Position numbers and translations under genes: made by a program. The notes beneath the pieces are model-generated. The model was not told where the DNA came from. It saw nothing but the letters and a program-made list of their open reading frames with translations, and did no database searches. From Legionella lansingensis (GTDB taxonomy: Bacteria; Pseudomonadota; Gammaproteobacteria; Legionellales; Legionellaceae): a stretch of 64,000 bases of DNA. Positions 46,164-54,871 of this stretch are shown one piece after another; within the stretch, counting starts at the first letter, position 1; the number at the start of each line of letters is the position of its first letter. The stretch is from positions 2,520,001 to 2,584,000 of the forward strand of contig NZ_LT906451.1 of NCBI RefSeq assembly GCF_900187355.1, read 5' to 3'.

Positions 46164-46180
46164 AATAGACCTCTAGAAAC

Positions 46181-46257
46181 TGGTCGGGACGGAAGGATTT
46201 GAACCTTCGACCACTAGCACCCCATGCTAGTACGCTACCAGGCTGCGCTACGCCCCG
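46181..46257 (-). tRNA. tRNA-Pro (anticodon GGG)
   Basis: 77-nt cloverleaf on the minus strand, from CGGGGCG (5' acceptor) to CGTCCCG-A-CCA. The anticodon stem CTAGC/GCTAG encloses the loop ATGGGGT, giving anticodon GGG. T arm GGTTCGAATCC is canonical, and CCA is encoded. Confidence 0.97.
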
Positions 46258-46270
46258 ATTTGGATGCGGA

Positions 46271-46299
46271 ATAATAACTTGTCTGAATTTAAATAACAA
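46271..46299 (-). promoter_or_regulatory. Sigma70 promoter of tRNA-Pro
   Basis: TTGTTA (-35, 46299-46294), 17-base spacer, TATTAT (-10, 46276-46271) on the minus strand, placing the start about seven bases before the mature tRNA. Confidence 0.65.
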
Positions 46300-46334
46300 G
46301 CATCCTTTCTTCTATCTAGGATAGCTCATTGTGC

Positions 46335-47318
46335 TTATGAAGACAGATTATTAAGGAAATGTCTCACAAACTCATATTCTGTCGTCTGCGAGTTATTACC
46401 ACTACAAACTGGGCTTGCCCATTTATCAGCGCAAGGTCTGTCTCTGGCTATCGACCACATTGCCAAGCCACCTAACTGTTTCGTTTGTGCAAATTGTGTT
46501 AAAGCATCGGTATTTTGCAAGGTAAATTGCTCGCTGTTGACGTCGTTAACACCAATCATCGGAGTAACGATAATTTGTTGCCATAAAGCCTCTGGTGCTT
46601 TCTCAGGGTACAATGCTTTCAAATTGTCATATAAAGCGGTTGCAGCTTGAATGGCATACTGTCCCATGTCGCCTGGATAAGCAGGACCGTAGTCCATAGC
46701 CATGATGTTAACTTGATAATTGAGTCCAGCATCTTTGGCGGCATTTAAGATTTGTTTTCCTTGGAACGTTAATCCCTCAGGCATAACCGGCAAGGTAAAA
46801 CTTAATTTGATTTTAGGATTCTTTTTTTGGAATGCCTGCAACGCTTGCATCAACTTTGGGACATCCGCTGTACCATTTTCAATATCAAAATCCAAAGATT
46901 TGGCTTGATAGGTATTTACCACTTGTTCAAAGATAGTGGTTAATTTGCTTTTGTCGCAATTGAATGAAATATCTGTCCCATTTGCACCACCAAAAGAAAC
47001 AGCGACATCAACGCCATTTTGGACAAGCTGATCAGTTAAGTGTTTTCCGAAGCCGCTATCCAAGCCATAAGTGGCTTGAGCACCCCAAGCCGGCTGACAA
47101 CTACCACTATCGGTAATAAACGCTAAGTGATAAGCCTTGATGCCATTGGTTATAGCAATTTTTGCTAAATCCATAGGCTGCATACTTTGCGTTTGCGAAT
47201 CCCAATGGGCATTAATGGTAAGATCGGCATAAGGGCTAAAGAGAACTGTCTTTGTTGCAGCAATAGCTTGAGTTACTACCAAAATAGCACCACAAAGAAT
47301 AAACCAGGTCTTTTTCAT
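46335..47318 (-). CDS. GH18 chitinase-like exported protein
   Basis: Glycosyl hydrolase family 18 TIM-barrel protein, 327 residues with signal peptide MKKTWFILCGAILVVTQAIAATK. The catalytic stretch D143FD145IE147 contains the proton-donor glutamate, but the first Asp of the canonical DxxDxDxE is Lys140. No chitin-binding domain. It resembles compact bacterial chitinases and may be a type II secreted enzyme; L. pneumophila secretes a larger chitinase (ChiA). ATG 47318 was chosen for the signal peptide. Confidence 0.85.
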   Translation of the reverse strand: MKKTWFILCGAILVVTQAIAATKTVLFSPYADLTINAHWDSQTQSMQPMDLAKIAITNGIKAYHLAFITDSGSCQPAWGAQATYGLDSGFGKHLTDQLVQNGVDVAVSFGGANGTDISFNCDKSKLTTIFEQVVNTYQAKSLDFDIENGTADVPKLMQALQAFQKKNPKIKLSFTLPVMPEGLTFQGKQILNAAKDAGLNYQVNIMAMDYGPAYPGDMGQYAIQAATALYDNLKALYPEKAPEALWQQIIVTPMIGVNDVNSEQFTLQNTDALTQFAQTKQLGGLAMWSIARDRPCADKWASPVCSGNNSQTTEYEFVRHFLNNLSS

Positions 47319-47405
47319 TAGACATCCTACCAAAGCAAAGGATGTCGATATTAGCACTTTATAGTCAAAATTTAAACATCATGTCACTCATCAAACGAGT
47401 GCGTA

Positions 47406-47482
47406 TCATCTCCGCGTAGGCGGGGATTCCATCCTGATGGAAGCCTCATACTAGAATGGATTCCCTCCTACGCGGGAATGAC
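47406..47482. repeat. Palindromic repeat, CCGCGTAGGCGGGG...CCTACGCGGGAATGAC
   Basis: Inverted arms 47406-47430 and about 47460-47482 flank a spacer with its own small palindrome (CCATCCTGATGG). Same family as 6389, 30752, 34133 and 58551. Confidence 0.65.
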
Positions 47483-47507
47483 TCAATTAAATGAACAGTC
47501 TCGAAAA

Positions 47508-48665
47508 TCAACCAAATGCATTGACTCCAGTAATATGTCGACCAAGCACTAGAGTATGTACGTTATCCGTACCCTCATAGGTGAACACAGATTCTAAATT
47601 AAGCATATGTCGAATGACATGGTACTCAAGACTAATACCATTTCCCCCTAGCAGGTTGCGGCAAGCGCGAGCAATTTTTAAAGCCTCACGGCAAGCATTG
47701 CCTTTTGCCAAGGAGATCATCACTGGGGTGTCTCGCTGCTCATCCTTTAAACGGCCGATTTGTAAATTAAGACATTGTGCTTTGATAATTTCGGTATACA
47801 TGTCTGCCAAATCTTTTTGAATGAGTTGGAAAGAAGCGAGGGGCTTGTCAAATTGTTTGCGTTCTAGCAAGTAGTCTCGAGTGATGTCAAAACAAGCCAT
47901 GGCAGCGCCCATTGCTCCCCAGGCAATGCCATATCGAGCCTGACTTAGACAGCTTAATGCGGCACCTAAACCTTTATCACTGGCAGGTAAAAGATTCTCA
48001 TCAGGTACAAAAACATCTTCTAACACGAGCTCACCTGTTAGTGAGGCACGTAAAGACATCTTCTGCTTAATTTCTGGGGCATGAAAACCCTTAAACTCCT
48101 TTTCAACAATAAAGCCGCGAATGCCTGTCTCTGTCTTTGCCCATACAATAGCAATGTCAGCTATGGGTGCATTGGTGATCCACATTTTTGCACCATTTAA
48201 ACGCCAACCACCATTGACCTTTTTGGCGCTGGTCCGCATGCTGGCTGGATCAGAGCCTGAATCAGGTTCAGTCAGCCCAAAACAGCCGATGATTTCACCG
48301 GCAGCCATGGCTGGCAAAAAGCGCTTCTTTTGCTCCTCACTACCATAACGAAATATAGGGTACATGCATAACGAGCTTTGTACTGACACAAAACTACGCA
48401 ATCCACTATCACCCCGTTCTAATTCTTGGCACACCAAACCGTAGGCAACATAAGAGGCTTCTGCCCCTCCATATTCAGAAGGCAGAGTTAAGCCCAATAT
48501 ACCCAAGTCAGCAGATTTTTTTATAAATTCTCTTGGAAACTCAGCATGTTCAAAAGCTTCCGCCATTAAAGGTACGACATCCTGACTAACAAAACGCGAA
48601 ACACTATCGCGAATCATGCGCTCATCTTCGTGTAATTGTTCGTCAAGAAATAACAAATCGTCCAC
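47508..48665 (-). CDS. Acyl-CoA dehydrogenase, glutaryl-CoA-dehydrogenase-like
   Basis: FAD-dependent acyl-CoA dehydrogenase, 385 residues from GTG 48665 (GGGAGA ribosome-binding site). Family motifs: CFGLTEPDSGSDPASM, RLNGAKMWITNAP, ARYGIAWGAMGAAMACF, and the catalytic glutamate in FTYEGTDNVH. The YGIAWG and YEGT patterns are closest to glutaryl-CoA dehydrogenase (lysine/tryptophan degradation). The start overlaps the E1 gene by 23 bp. Confidence 0.9.
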   Translation of the reverse strand: MDDLLFLDEQLHEDERMIRDSVSRFVSQDVVPLMAEAFEHAEFPREFIKKSADLGILGLTLPSEYGGAEASYVAYGLVCQELERGDSGLRSFVSVQSSLCMYPIFRYGSEEQKKRFLPAMAAGEIIGCFGLTEPDSGSDPASMRTSAKKVNGGWRLNGAKMWITNAPIADIAIVWAKTETGIRGFIVEKEFKGFHAPEIKQKMSLRASLTGELVLEDVFVPDENLLPASDKGLGAALSCLSQARYGIAWGAMGAAMACFDITRDYLLERKQFDKPLASFQLIQKDLADMYTEIIKAQCLNLQIGRLKDEQRDTPVMISLAKGNACREALKIARACRNLLGGNGISLEYHVIRHMLNLESVFTYEGTDNVHTLVLGRHITGVNAFG

Positions 48666-50880
48666 GTTCTTTCTCCCTTTTAACTGAATGCAATGCCAAA
48701 ACAGCAGCGACAATACTGTCACGACTAGGCAACAAATACTGCCAAGCAGTCCCTAATGGAATAAAGCAGTCTTCACCGGTGATACGTTTTATTTTCAAAC
48801 GAGGAGGAGCATTTTCCATCAAGAAAGCCATTAAACCTTCACTCACCGAACCACTTTGACGCCCTTCATCCACGATTAACACGCGCTTTGCCTTAGCGAT
48901 CTCACTCAGTATCGCTTCTGCAGGTATAGGACTTAACCAGCGTAAATCGACTAATTTCACAGCGATGTTATATTTCTCTTGTAAAACTTTTGCAGCCTGC
49001 CTGGACAAATAATAACCATTAGCATAGCTCAAAATCACGGTATCACCTTCGCCAAACACACCAACTTCACCGAGCTCAATCGTCTTATCAGGGGATGGAT
49101 ATTCGAATAACCAACCGTTATCGGAAGCCTCATGGAGATCTTTGGTCATGTATAAAGCGATAGGCTCTAAAAAGACCACAACACGTCCCTCTTGATGAGC
49201 TAAGCGCATGCAAGTACGCAGCATCATGGCCGCATCAGGACCATTGGACGGACAAGCAACAACAACTCCTGGCAAATCCCTAAGAACAGCAATGGAATTA
49301 TCATTGTGGAAATGACCGCCAAAACCTTTCTGATAGGCCAAAGCAGCAATGCGAATAACCATAGGGTTTTGGTATTGTCCATTGGAGAAAAAAGATAGGG
49401 TAGAGGCTTCTCCACGTAATTGATCTTCTGCATTATGCAAATAAGCTAAAAACTGAATTTCTGGGACCGGTAGAAAGCCATTATGCGCCAAGCCAATAGC
49501 CGTGCCTAAAATGGTTGTCTCATCCAGTATAGAATCAAAAACACGACGTTGGCCAAAGCGACTTTGCAGATCAGCTGTAACACGATATACTCCACCTTTT
49601 TTCCCTATATCTTCTCCGAAAAGCAACATATTTGGGTATTGCATCATCAGATCAGTTAAGGCGAAATTAATTTGCTGGCAAAGATTGCGTTTCATCGCCA
49701 ATTGATTATAACTGCTGCCAAAAACCTCTTTGCGCCTCGCTTCATCTGCAGGCAAATAACTGCGTTTATTACGTATTTTGGGCAGCAAAGAAGACATGAC
49801 TTCTTTAGCACTACTCATTTTAGGTAGATGAATAACTTCCATCGCTTTGGCTTCAATAAGAGCATGGTTAGCTTGGTAGAGATCGATCATTGCCTGTATG
49901 CTCATCCATCCTTCACGATAAAGTAGACCGGCTGTATACAATAAAGGGTCTTGAGACTCCCGTGCTTCAATTTCGGCTTGAGAACTATATTGAGACTCAA
50001 TATCTGAACCTGCATGACCTAGCAAACGCACGCATTTCATGTGCAAAAACACTGGTTGTTTTTTAATTCTGGCCAAATATTCAGCCTGAAGTGCTTGTCG
50101 ATAGGTATCTGCAATGTTTAACCCATCGCAAGTCATATAGTGTAATCCTGGACGTCCCTTTATTGAGTCTTCTACCCAGTTTGCTGGAGTAGGTACTGAG
50201 ATACCTATGCCATTGTCTTCACAAATAAAAATCAGCGGTAAGGGATAACCTTGTGTTGCAATCCATGAGCATGCATTTAAAGTGGTTTGAGCCGACGCAT
50301 GGTTTGTTGACGCATCGCCAAAGGAACACAAAATCACTGCATCAACAGGTAGTTTGCTGTTAATGGCCAATTCTTTTGCGCGTGTAATTGATAATGCTGC
50401 GCCTAATGCCTTGGGCAAATGAGAAGCAATGGTAGACGTTTGTGGCGGTATATTTAAAGGTACGCTACCAAATACTTTGTGACGTCCTCCGGCAATGGGG
50501 TCATCAGCCGCAGCAACTAAGGAAAGTAGAATATCTTTGACACCATCACAACCTGCTAATTGCTTTGCACGCTGCAAATAAAAAGCCCCACTGCGATAAT
50601 GCAGAAAAGCCATATCACTGATTTTAAAGACTTTACCAAAAACAACGTTGCCTTCATGACCACTGCTGCCAATGGTGTAATAAGATAAAGCTTTTTCTTT
50701 CAATTGACGCGCAATGAGATCCAACAGCCGCGATTTGATCTGTGAATCAAAGAGTTCGATAGCAGTCTTTTTATCCATCCCTACATCCGCAGGCGAGGTC
50801 GGTGTTTTCATCCGCGGGAAATCAGCATCCTTGACACGCTTTATAAATTGTTCGTCAACTACACTTGCTCTATCTAGCAT
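48643..50880 (-). CDS. Fused E1 alpha-beta 2-oxoacid dehydrogenase (branched-chain type)
   Basis: Thiamine-diphosphate-dependent dehydrogenase with E1-alpha and E1-beta parts joined in one 745-residue chain (ATG 50880). The alpha part has the ThDP motif GDAST-N (CSFGDASTNHASAQ) and YRSGAFY; the beta part begins around LCQQINFALTDLMMQYPNMLLFGEDIGKKGGVYRVT and contains FDSILDETTILGTAIGLA. Similar fused E1s decarboxylate branched-chain 2-oxoacids. No E2 or E3 gene is adjacent. The overlap with the acyl-CoA dehydrogenase suggests one pathway. Confidence 0.88.
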   Translation of the reverse strand: MLDRASVVDEQFIKRVKDADFPRMKTPTSPADVGMDKKTAIELFDSQIKSRLLDLIARQLKEKALSYYTIGSSGHEGNVVFGKVFKISDMAFLHYRSGAFYLQRAKQLAGCDGVKDILLSLVAAADDPIAGGRHKVFGSVPLNIPPQTSTIASHLPKALGAALSITRAKELAINSKLPVDAVILCSFGDASTNHASAQTTLNACSWIATQGYPLPLIFICEDNGIGISVPTPANWVEDSIKGRPGLHYMTCDGLNIADTYRQALQAEYLARIKKQPVFLHMKCVRLLGHAGSDIESQYSSQAEIEARESQDPLLYTAGLLYREGWMSIQAMIDLYQANHALIEAKAMEVIHLPKMSSAKEVMSSLLPKIRNKRSYLPADEARRKEVFGSSYNQLAMKRNLCQQINFALTDLMMQYPNMLLFGEDIGKKGGVYRVTADLQSRFGQRRVFDSILDETTILGTAIGLAHNGFLPVPEIQFLAYLHNAEDQLRGEASTLSFFSNGQYQNPMVIRIAALAYQKGFGGHFHNDNSIAVLRDLPGVVVACPSNGPDAAMMLRTCMRLAHQEGRVVVFLEPIALYMTKDLHEASDNGWLFEYPSPDKTIELGEVGVFGEGDTVILSYANGYYLSRQAAKVLQEKYNIAVKLVDLRWLSPIPAEAILSEIAKAKRVLIVDEGRQSGSVSEGLMAFLMENAPPRLKIKRITGEDCFIPLGTAWQYLLPSRDSIVAAVLALHSVKREKERGRFVIS

Positions 50881-51074
50881 TTTCCACACCCTGTTCCTTA
50901 CGCTTATGATCCTGTTATGCCATCTCAGCTGCAATAGTGGGCATCAGTATAGTTAAATGCCCTCATAAAAAACAAGCAAATTGAAGGAATTGAATGACAA
51001 CCAAGATCCACCGACTGGCAGAAACTGTACAAATATTCTACAATTTATCTACCTGAGCAAGACTAGAGGTAATT

Positions 51075-51404
51075 ATGAAACGGATAGCGTTAGTACCTAT
51101 GTCAGTCATTTTGACAGCTTGTGGTTATACCAATACTGAGCTTGTTGAATATAAGCAAGTCAGTGTTACTCCAGTGGTTACAACTCGTGTCGTCACTACA
51201 CCGGTGGTCACCAAGCGGGTTGTCAAACGTTGTTGTCCTGGTGTGGTAACAACTACCTCAGCATGTTGTCCGGCTGTACCGGTGGTTACATCATCGAGTT
51301 GCTGTCCATCAACGGTAGTGACTACCCCAGTCGTTTATGATTCTGTCAGTGTTGTTGACACTGAGCCTGTCGATGTCACCACAACAAGCGTTGAATATTA
51401 TTAG
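51075..51404 (+). CDS. Small lipoprotein with Val/Thr-rich and Cys-Cys repeats
   Basis: 109 residues with lipobox VILTAC (C16), so probably membrane-anchored. The mature part is low-complexity: repeated PVVTT/RVVTT units interspersed with paired cysteines (KRCCPG, SACCPA, SSCCPS), ending in an acidic Thr-rich tail. No domain recognised. The CC pairs could crosslink or bind metal. Ribosome-binding site GAGGTAATT. Codon usage looks like that of its neighbours. Confidence 0.7.
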   Translation: MKRIALVPMSVILTACGYTNTELVEYKQVSVTPVVTTRVVTTPVVTKRVVKRCCPGVVTTTSACCPAVPVVTSSSCCPSTVVTTPVVYDSVSVVDTEPVDVTTTSVEYY

Positions 51405-51498
51405 CAAACGGGGTGCGAAATGCTCCATAAGGCTACGATTGCTGTTGAATTGCTAGCCTTGTGGGGATAAAACCTAACAGGGAATCAGAGTCAACATA

Positions 51499-52122
51499 AT
51501 GAATGCAATTACAACAAATGCATTGACCAACGCCCTACATGCTGTTTTTCTTCTTTTCTATTTTTTAATCGCCGCTTTTCAGTGGATAAAAGGTAACAAG
51601 AAATTCACTAACTTTATCGTTGTTTTTTTCCTGATGATTTTTGTGTTGAAGGTACTAGGCGTTTGGGTTCATTATGCCTACGGACAGCCATATGTTGGTC
51701 ATCTATGGATTGCAATTGGCTTAGGGGTGGTTTTTTTAAATTATTGCCTAATTCAGGCCATGGATGTTTCTGATAGCATACGCATCGTTGTTATTTTTAT
51801 TTCCTTAGCATTCACGTATTTTAATATCACACAAGATAGTTTTTTATTTATCGCGCTTTCAGTCATCTTTATTTATTCGTTAGCTGCTATCTATTCGAAA
51901 GGATTGGCGCGTGTTGGTTTCATTGCAGTCATCGCTTCCAATATTATTTGGATCGCCTTGCGGGAAGGAACAAATATGCTTTTAGGCTATGAAGTACCGG
52001 TTGAGTATCGTTATGATAACGACCTGTATCATATTCTGTTGATTCTCTCTACCTTTATCATTTTTTTTGCAATTACCCGAGGCGATTGGCCATATCCAGC
52101 ATCCCACGAGAGGATCGATTAA
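51499..52122 (+). CDS. Hypothetical integral membrane protein
   Basis: 207 residues with about six membrane segments (AVFLLFYFLIAAFQWI, FTNFIVVFFLMIFVLKVLGVW, LWIAIGLGVVFLNYCLI, IVVIFISLAFTYF, FIALSVIFIYSLAAIY, VGFIAVIASNIIWIAL) and a final one (IILLILSTFIIFFAI-like). No recognised family. Monocistronic, downstream of the Val/Thr lipoprotein by about 95 bases. Confidence 0.75.
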   Translation: MNAITTNALTNALHAVFLLFYFLIAAFQWIKGNKKFTNFIVVFFLMIFVLKVLGVWVHYAYGQPYVGHLWIAIGLGVVFLNYCLIQAMDVSDSIRIVVIFISLAFTYFNITQDSFLFIALSVIFIYSLAAIYSKGLARVGFIAVIASNIIWIALREGTNMLLGYEVPVEYRYDNDLYHILLILSTFIIFFAITRGDWPYPASHERID

Positions 52123-52191
52123 TTGCTGAACGAAGTGAAATCCGGGTGAGGAGGTCCTTCGGACTTCATCCAACTACATCGCTGAAACCAA

Positions 52192-54546
52192 TCAGAGAGA
52201 TTTCGGTTTTTTATTATCTTCTTCAGTAGTGTCTGTTTTAGGCGCATTTTCGTCCTGAAGTGCTGTCTTGAAACCACTTACGGATTTAGCTAGTCCTTTT
52301 TCACGTCCAAACAATGTGAAACCTGTGCCAGCCGCAGCTGATGTCGCAACAGCCCCTCCCGCAATCGCTCCTGATGCAAGCACTCCCAATTTGGCTGCAC
52401 CAAGTACTGCAAGCAATAAACTACTACCACCTGAAGGAATCGCTGCCAAAACCCCACCAACGACCAGGACTGCACAGGCAAATACCAATAATCCTACACC
52501 TAATGCTTTCCAACCGGGTGAGGATTTACCAGACACATGATTTGCCAAAGACGCCAATTGCTTGACATTGGCTTTCGATTTTTCCGCATTATGTGATTCT
52601 GTTAAGCCTTTGTTAGCAGTGGCTAATACCAAACTCAAATCACTTAGGCTTCGAGAGTCTAGAGATTTTGGGTCACCCTTTGTGAGATTATCCACTTGCA
52701 CCAAAAGCTCATTGCCTTTTGCAATCAATGTCTTTTCTTTAGGGGTATTGTTGGGTACTTCTTTCAAACTTGCATTAAATTGCTCAAGATTCTCATTGAA
52801 CTCTTTTATTGCCAGCTCACTAGGCTTTTTAAGAAAATCAACCTTGCCAACTTTATTTTCCTTATTGGTTTTAGCACTTTTACGATACAACTCTTGAGTA
52901 ACTCGTGGACTAAATGTTCCTTTACTGCCGAATAAATTATCAGCAACGGAGTCGGTCTTCATGCCAGGTGAACCATGCACATGGTGTGTGGTGATTTCAG
53001 CGGCATTACCACCCTCTGCACGCATTGTCTCAATATTCGTAGGAGTATCCGGAGTAGTCAATCCTTTTACTTCATAACGTTTTTTCATCCATTCCTGGAT
53101 TGATTTTTCAACCGCGGTTCCCGTTCTATCTTGACCACTGGCGCAATGAACGACACTCAGCGTGTTTGCTGTTCGGCTGGCTGCCAACACCACTTTAGAA
53201 ACACTTTCAAGCCGGGTTGCTTTTTGCAGAGGAGCTATGCCCCAGGGTTGCGCTTCACCATCGAAATCAAGCCCTTCTGCTACACTTAATGCGCGAAATG
53301 TTCCATCAGGATTGGTTGGCACATAAGAAACTTTATCTTCTCTATCTTCGCGTTCTTTTGTTGCTTTATAAACGTGCTCAATGATTGTGGATTGCTTCTC
53401 AAGCGGACTGACGGTATTCAAGGTTGTGACATGCAGAGTCAATGAGTCAGAGTCTTTGCCCATTCTTGTGGCTGCTTCCTTACGCACCTGATCAAAATCT
53501 TCACGCGTATGGGTTTGAATCGCTTCGCTACCCTCTCCTTTACCAACATAAGCGGGAGACCCCATTCTTGCTAACCAAAGTACATCATCGTCCGTTTCAG
53601 CTGTTAGTCCATCAAGCGCTTCAGGATCATCAAGAATTGCTTCATCTTTGATTTCTATTAACTCGTTTTTAACGATAAAGGCATTTTTTGCTCCTGCCAA
53701 ATGCGTTTTACGTGCCTGAGCCGGCAAAGCGGTGTCATCTCTGCCAATCAAGTCGGCAAATAAGCTATCGGCTTCTTGGGTTGCAATATTATTTACGGTA
53801 TGCGAATTTTTATCTTCCTTAAATGGGTAAGGCGTTACGGTTTTTAATTGCTTAATGGCTTCCTTTTGCTCAGGCGTTTTTTCAGTTACAGGGTATTGCG
53901 TTTCGCGCTGCAAAACCTGTGCTTGTTTATCATAGGTTAGCGTGATCATCGTGCGTGCAGGCGTTAATACGCTGGATAAATTACGATAGTGAAAAAGTAA
54001 TTTTTCTGCATCTTCGGATGTTTCACATCCTTTCGTTAAATTGGCTTCATGCAATTTTTCTATGAGGAATGTATTAAATTCTTGTTCTTTCTGATTGATT
54101 TCTGTTTGCTTTTGCTGGTCAGATTTATTGCTATCTTGCGCAATCTGCAAAATCTCCTCACTTAATTTGCTAAATTGCTCTTTTATATCGGCTTGAATGG
54201 TTTGACCATCTTCGCCAAGTTTTTTGCCAATAGCAAAATCAATAGGGCGCAATCGCGATAAGCAACGTAATAAGGTATTATTTGCATCAATTACAGGCGC
54301 ATCATGGGACATCCGCTGCTCAAGAGGAATGGCATGCGTTGCATCTCTAACCCATTCATTTTTATCGTTTAATGTTGAAACAATGCCAAATTGTGCATCA
54401 TTGGTTTCACGCAATAAATCACTCATTGTCTCATAATTCATTGCGCCGCTTTGTAGCTGTGCTTTAACATTCGCTGGATCAAGCTGGAACTCTTTTTCTT
54501 TCTTTTGTATTAATTGTTGAAATAGTTCGGTATGTTCTCTTGGCAT
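52192..54546 (-). CDS. CX5R phosphatase with C-terminal membrane hairpin, SidF-like Dot/Icm effector candidate
   Basis: 784 residues. The P-loop H467C468ASGQDR474TGT is a complete CX5R cysteine-phosphatase site; the spacing and following GNAAEITTHHVHGSPGMKTDSVADNLFG resemble Legionella phosphoinositide phosphatases of the SidF type. Residues about 675-745 contain two hydrophobic segments (LGVGLLVFACAVLVVGGVLAAI and LLLAVLGAAKLGVLASGAIAGG), also as in SidF, which uses them to sit in the phagosome membrane. No signal peptide. The acidic/Lys-rich C-terminus (TEEDNKKPKSL) fits a Dot/Icm signal. Whether substrate is lipid or phosphotyrosine is not decidable here. Confidence 0.75.
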   Translation of the reverse strand: MPREHTELFQQLIQKKEKEFQLDPANVKAQLQSGAMNYETMSDLLRETNDAQFGIVSTLNDKNEWVRDATHAIPLEQRMSHDAPVIDANNTLLRCLSRLRPIDFAIGKKLGEDGQTIQADIKEQFSKLSEEILQIAQDSNKSDQQKQTEINQKEQEFNTFLIEKLHEANLTKGCETSEDAEKLLFHYRNLSSVLTPARTMITLTYDKQAQVLQRETQYPVTEKTPEQKEAIKQLKTVTPYPFKEDKNSHTVNNIATQEADSLFADLIGRDDTALPAQARKTHLAGAKNAFIVKNELIEIKDEAILDDPEALDGLTAETDDDVLWLARMGSPAYVGKGEGSEAIQTHTREDFDQVRKEAATRMGKDSDSLTLHVTTLNTVSPLEKQSTIIEHVYKATKEREDREDKVSYVPTNPDGTFRALSVAEGLDFDGEAQPWGIAPLQKATRLESVSKVVLAASRTANTLSVVHCASGQDRTGTAVEKSIQEWMKKRYEVKGLTTPDTPTNIETMRAEGGNAAEITTHHVHGSPGMKTDSVADNLFGSKGTFSPRVTQELYRKSAKTNKENKVGKVDFLKKPSELAIKEFNENLEQFNASLKEVPNNTPKEKTLIAKGNELLVQVDNLTKGDPKSLDSRSLSDLSLVLATANKGLTESHNAEKSKANVKQLASLANHVSGKSSPGWKALGVGLLVFACAVLVVGGVLAAIPSGGSSLLLAVLGAAKLGVLASGAIAGGAVATSAAAGTGFTLFGREKGLAKSVSGFKTALQDENAPKTDTTEEDNKKPKSL

Positions 54547-54871
54547 GACAAAGTCTCTATGATCTGAATTAATTAATTATATATAAAGAATGCTTAAGCA
54601 GACGTTAAGCCCAATGACTTTGTCAAAAAAATACACACCTGATAAAATAGGACATGTGAAATAAGTACATGATTTTAAATCATTTTTGTCAAAAAAGAGG
54701 ATTATATGAACAAAAATCAATATTTTTTATGTTGGTCAAGGGACCAAGCCCGCGTACGTACTCCATTTGATTAAATATAAACTTCAAGAGCATCTATTTT
54801 TTACATGGCCTGTCGGCAATATATGCAATCAGCTATTATTATAATCAGATGTAGATGATTTGGCAGTTCCT
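54547..54871. other. Divergent promoter region between two effector-like genes
   Basis: About 325 bp, very AT-rich. On the left, GCTTAAGCAGACGTTAAGC (54592-54610) is an inverted CTTAA/TTAAG pair about 50 bases before the phosphatase start, a possible regulator site. On the right, TATAAT (54840-54845) lies 27 bases before the ankyrin gene ATG and suits a -10 box; no clear -35. Confidence 0.45.

Noticed and set aside
46181-46257. Genomic island integrated at tRNA-Pro
   Set aside because: No integrase, no direct repeat of the tRNA 3' end found within the window, and only an IS relic beside it.
51150-51400. Possible CRISPR or tandem DNA repeat in the Val/Thr-rich gene
   Set aside because: The repetition is at codon level (GTT ACT-type), irregular in length, without spacers, and inside a coding frame with a lipobox.
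52268-52565. Overlapping plus-strand frames opposite the phosphatase C-terminus
   Set aside because: Shadows of the Ala/Gly/Leu-rich membrane region on the other strand.
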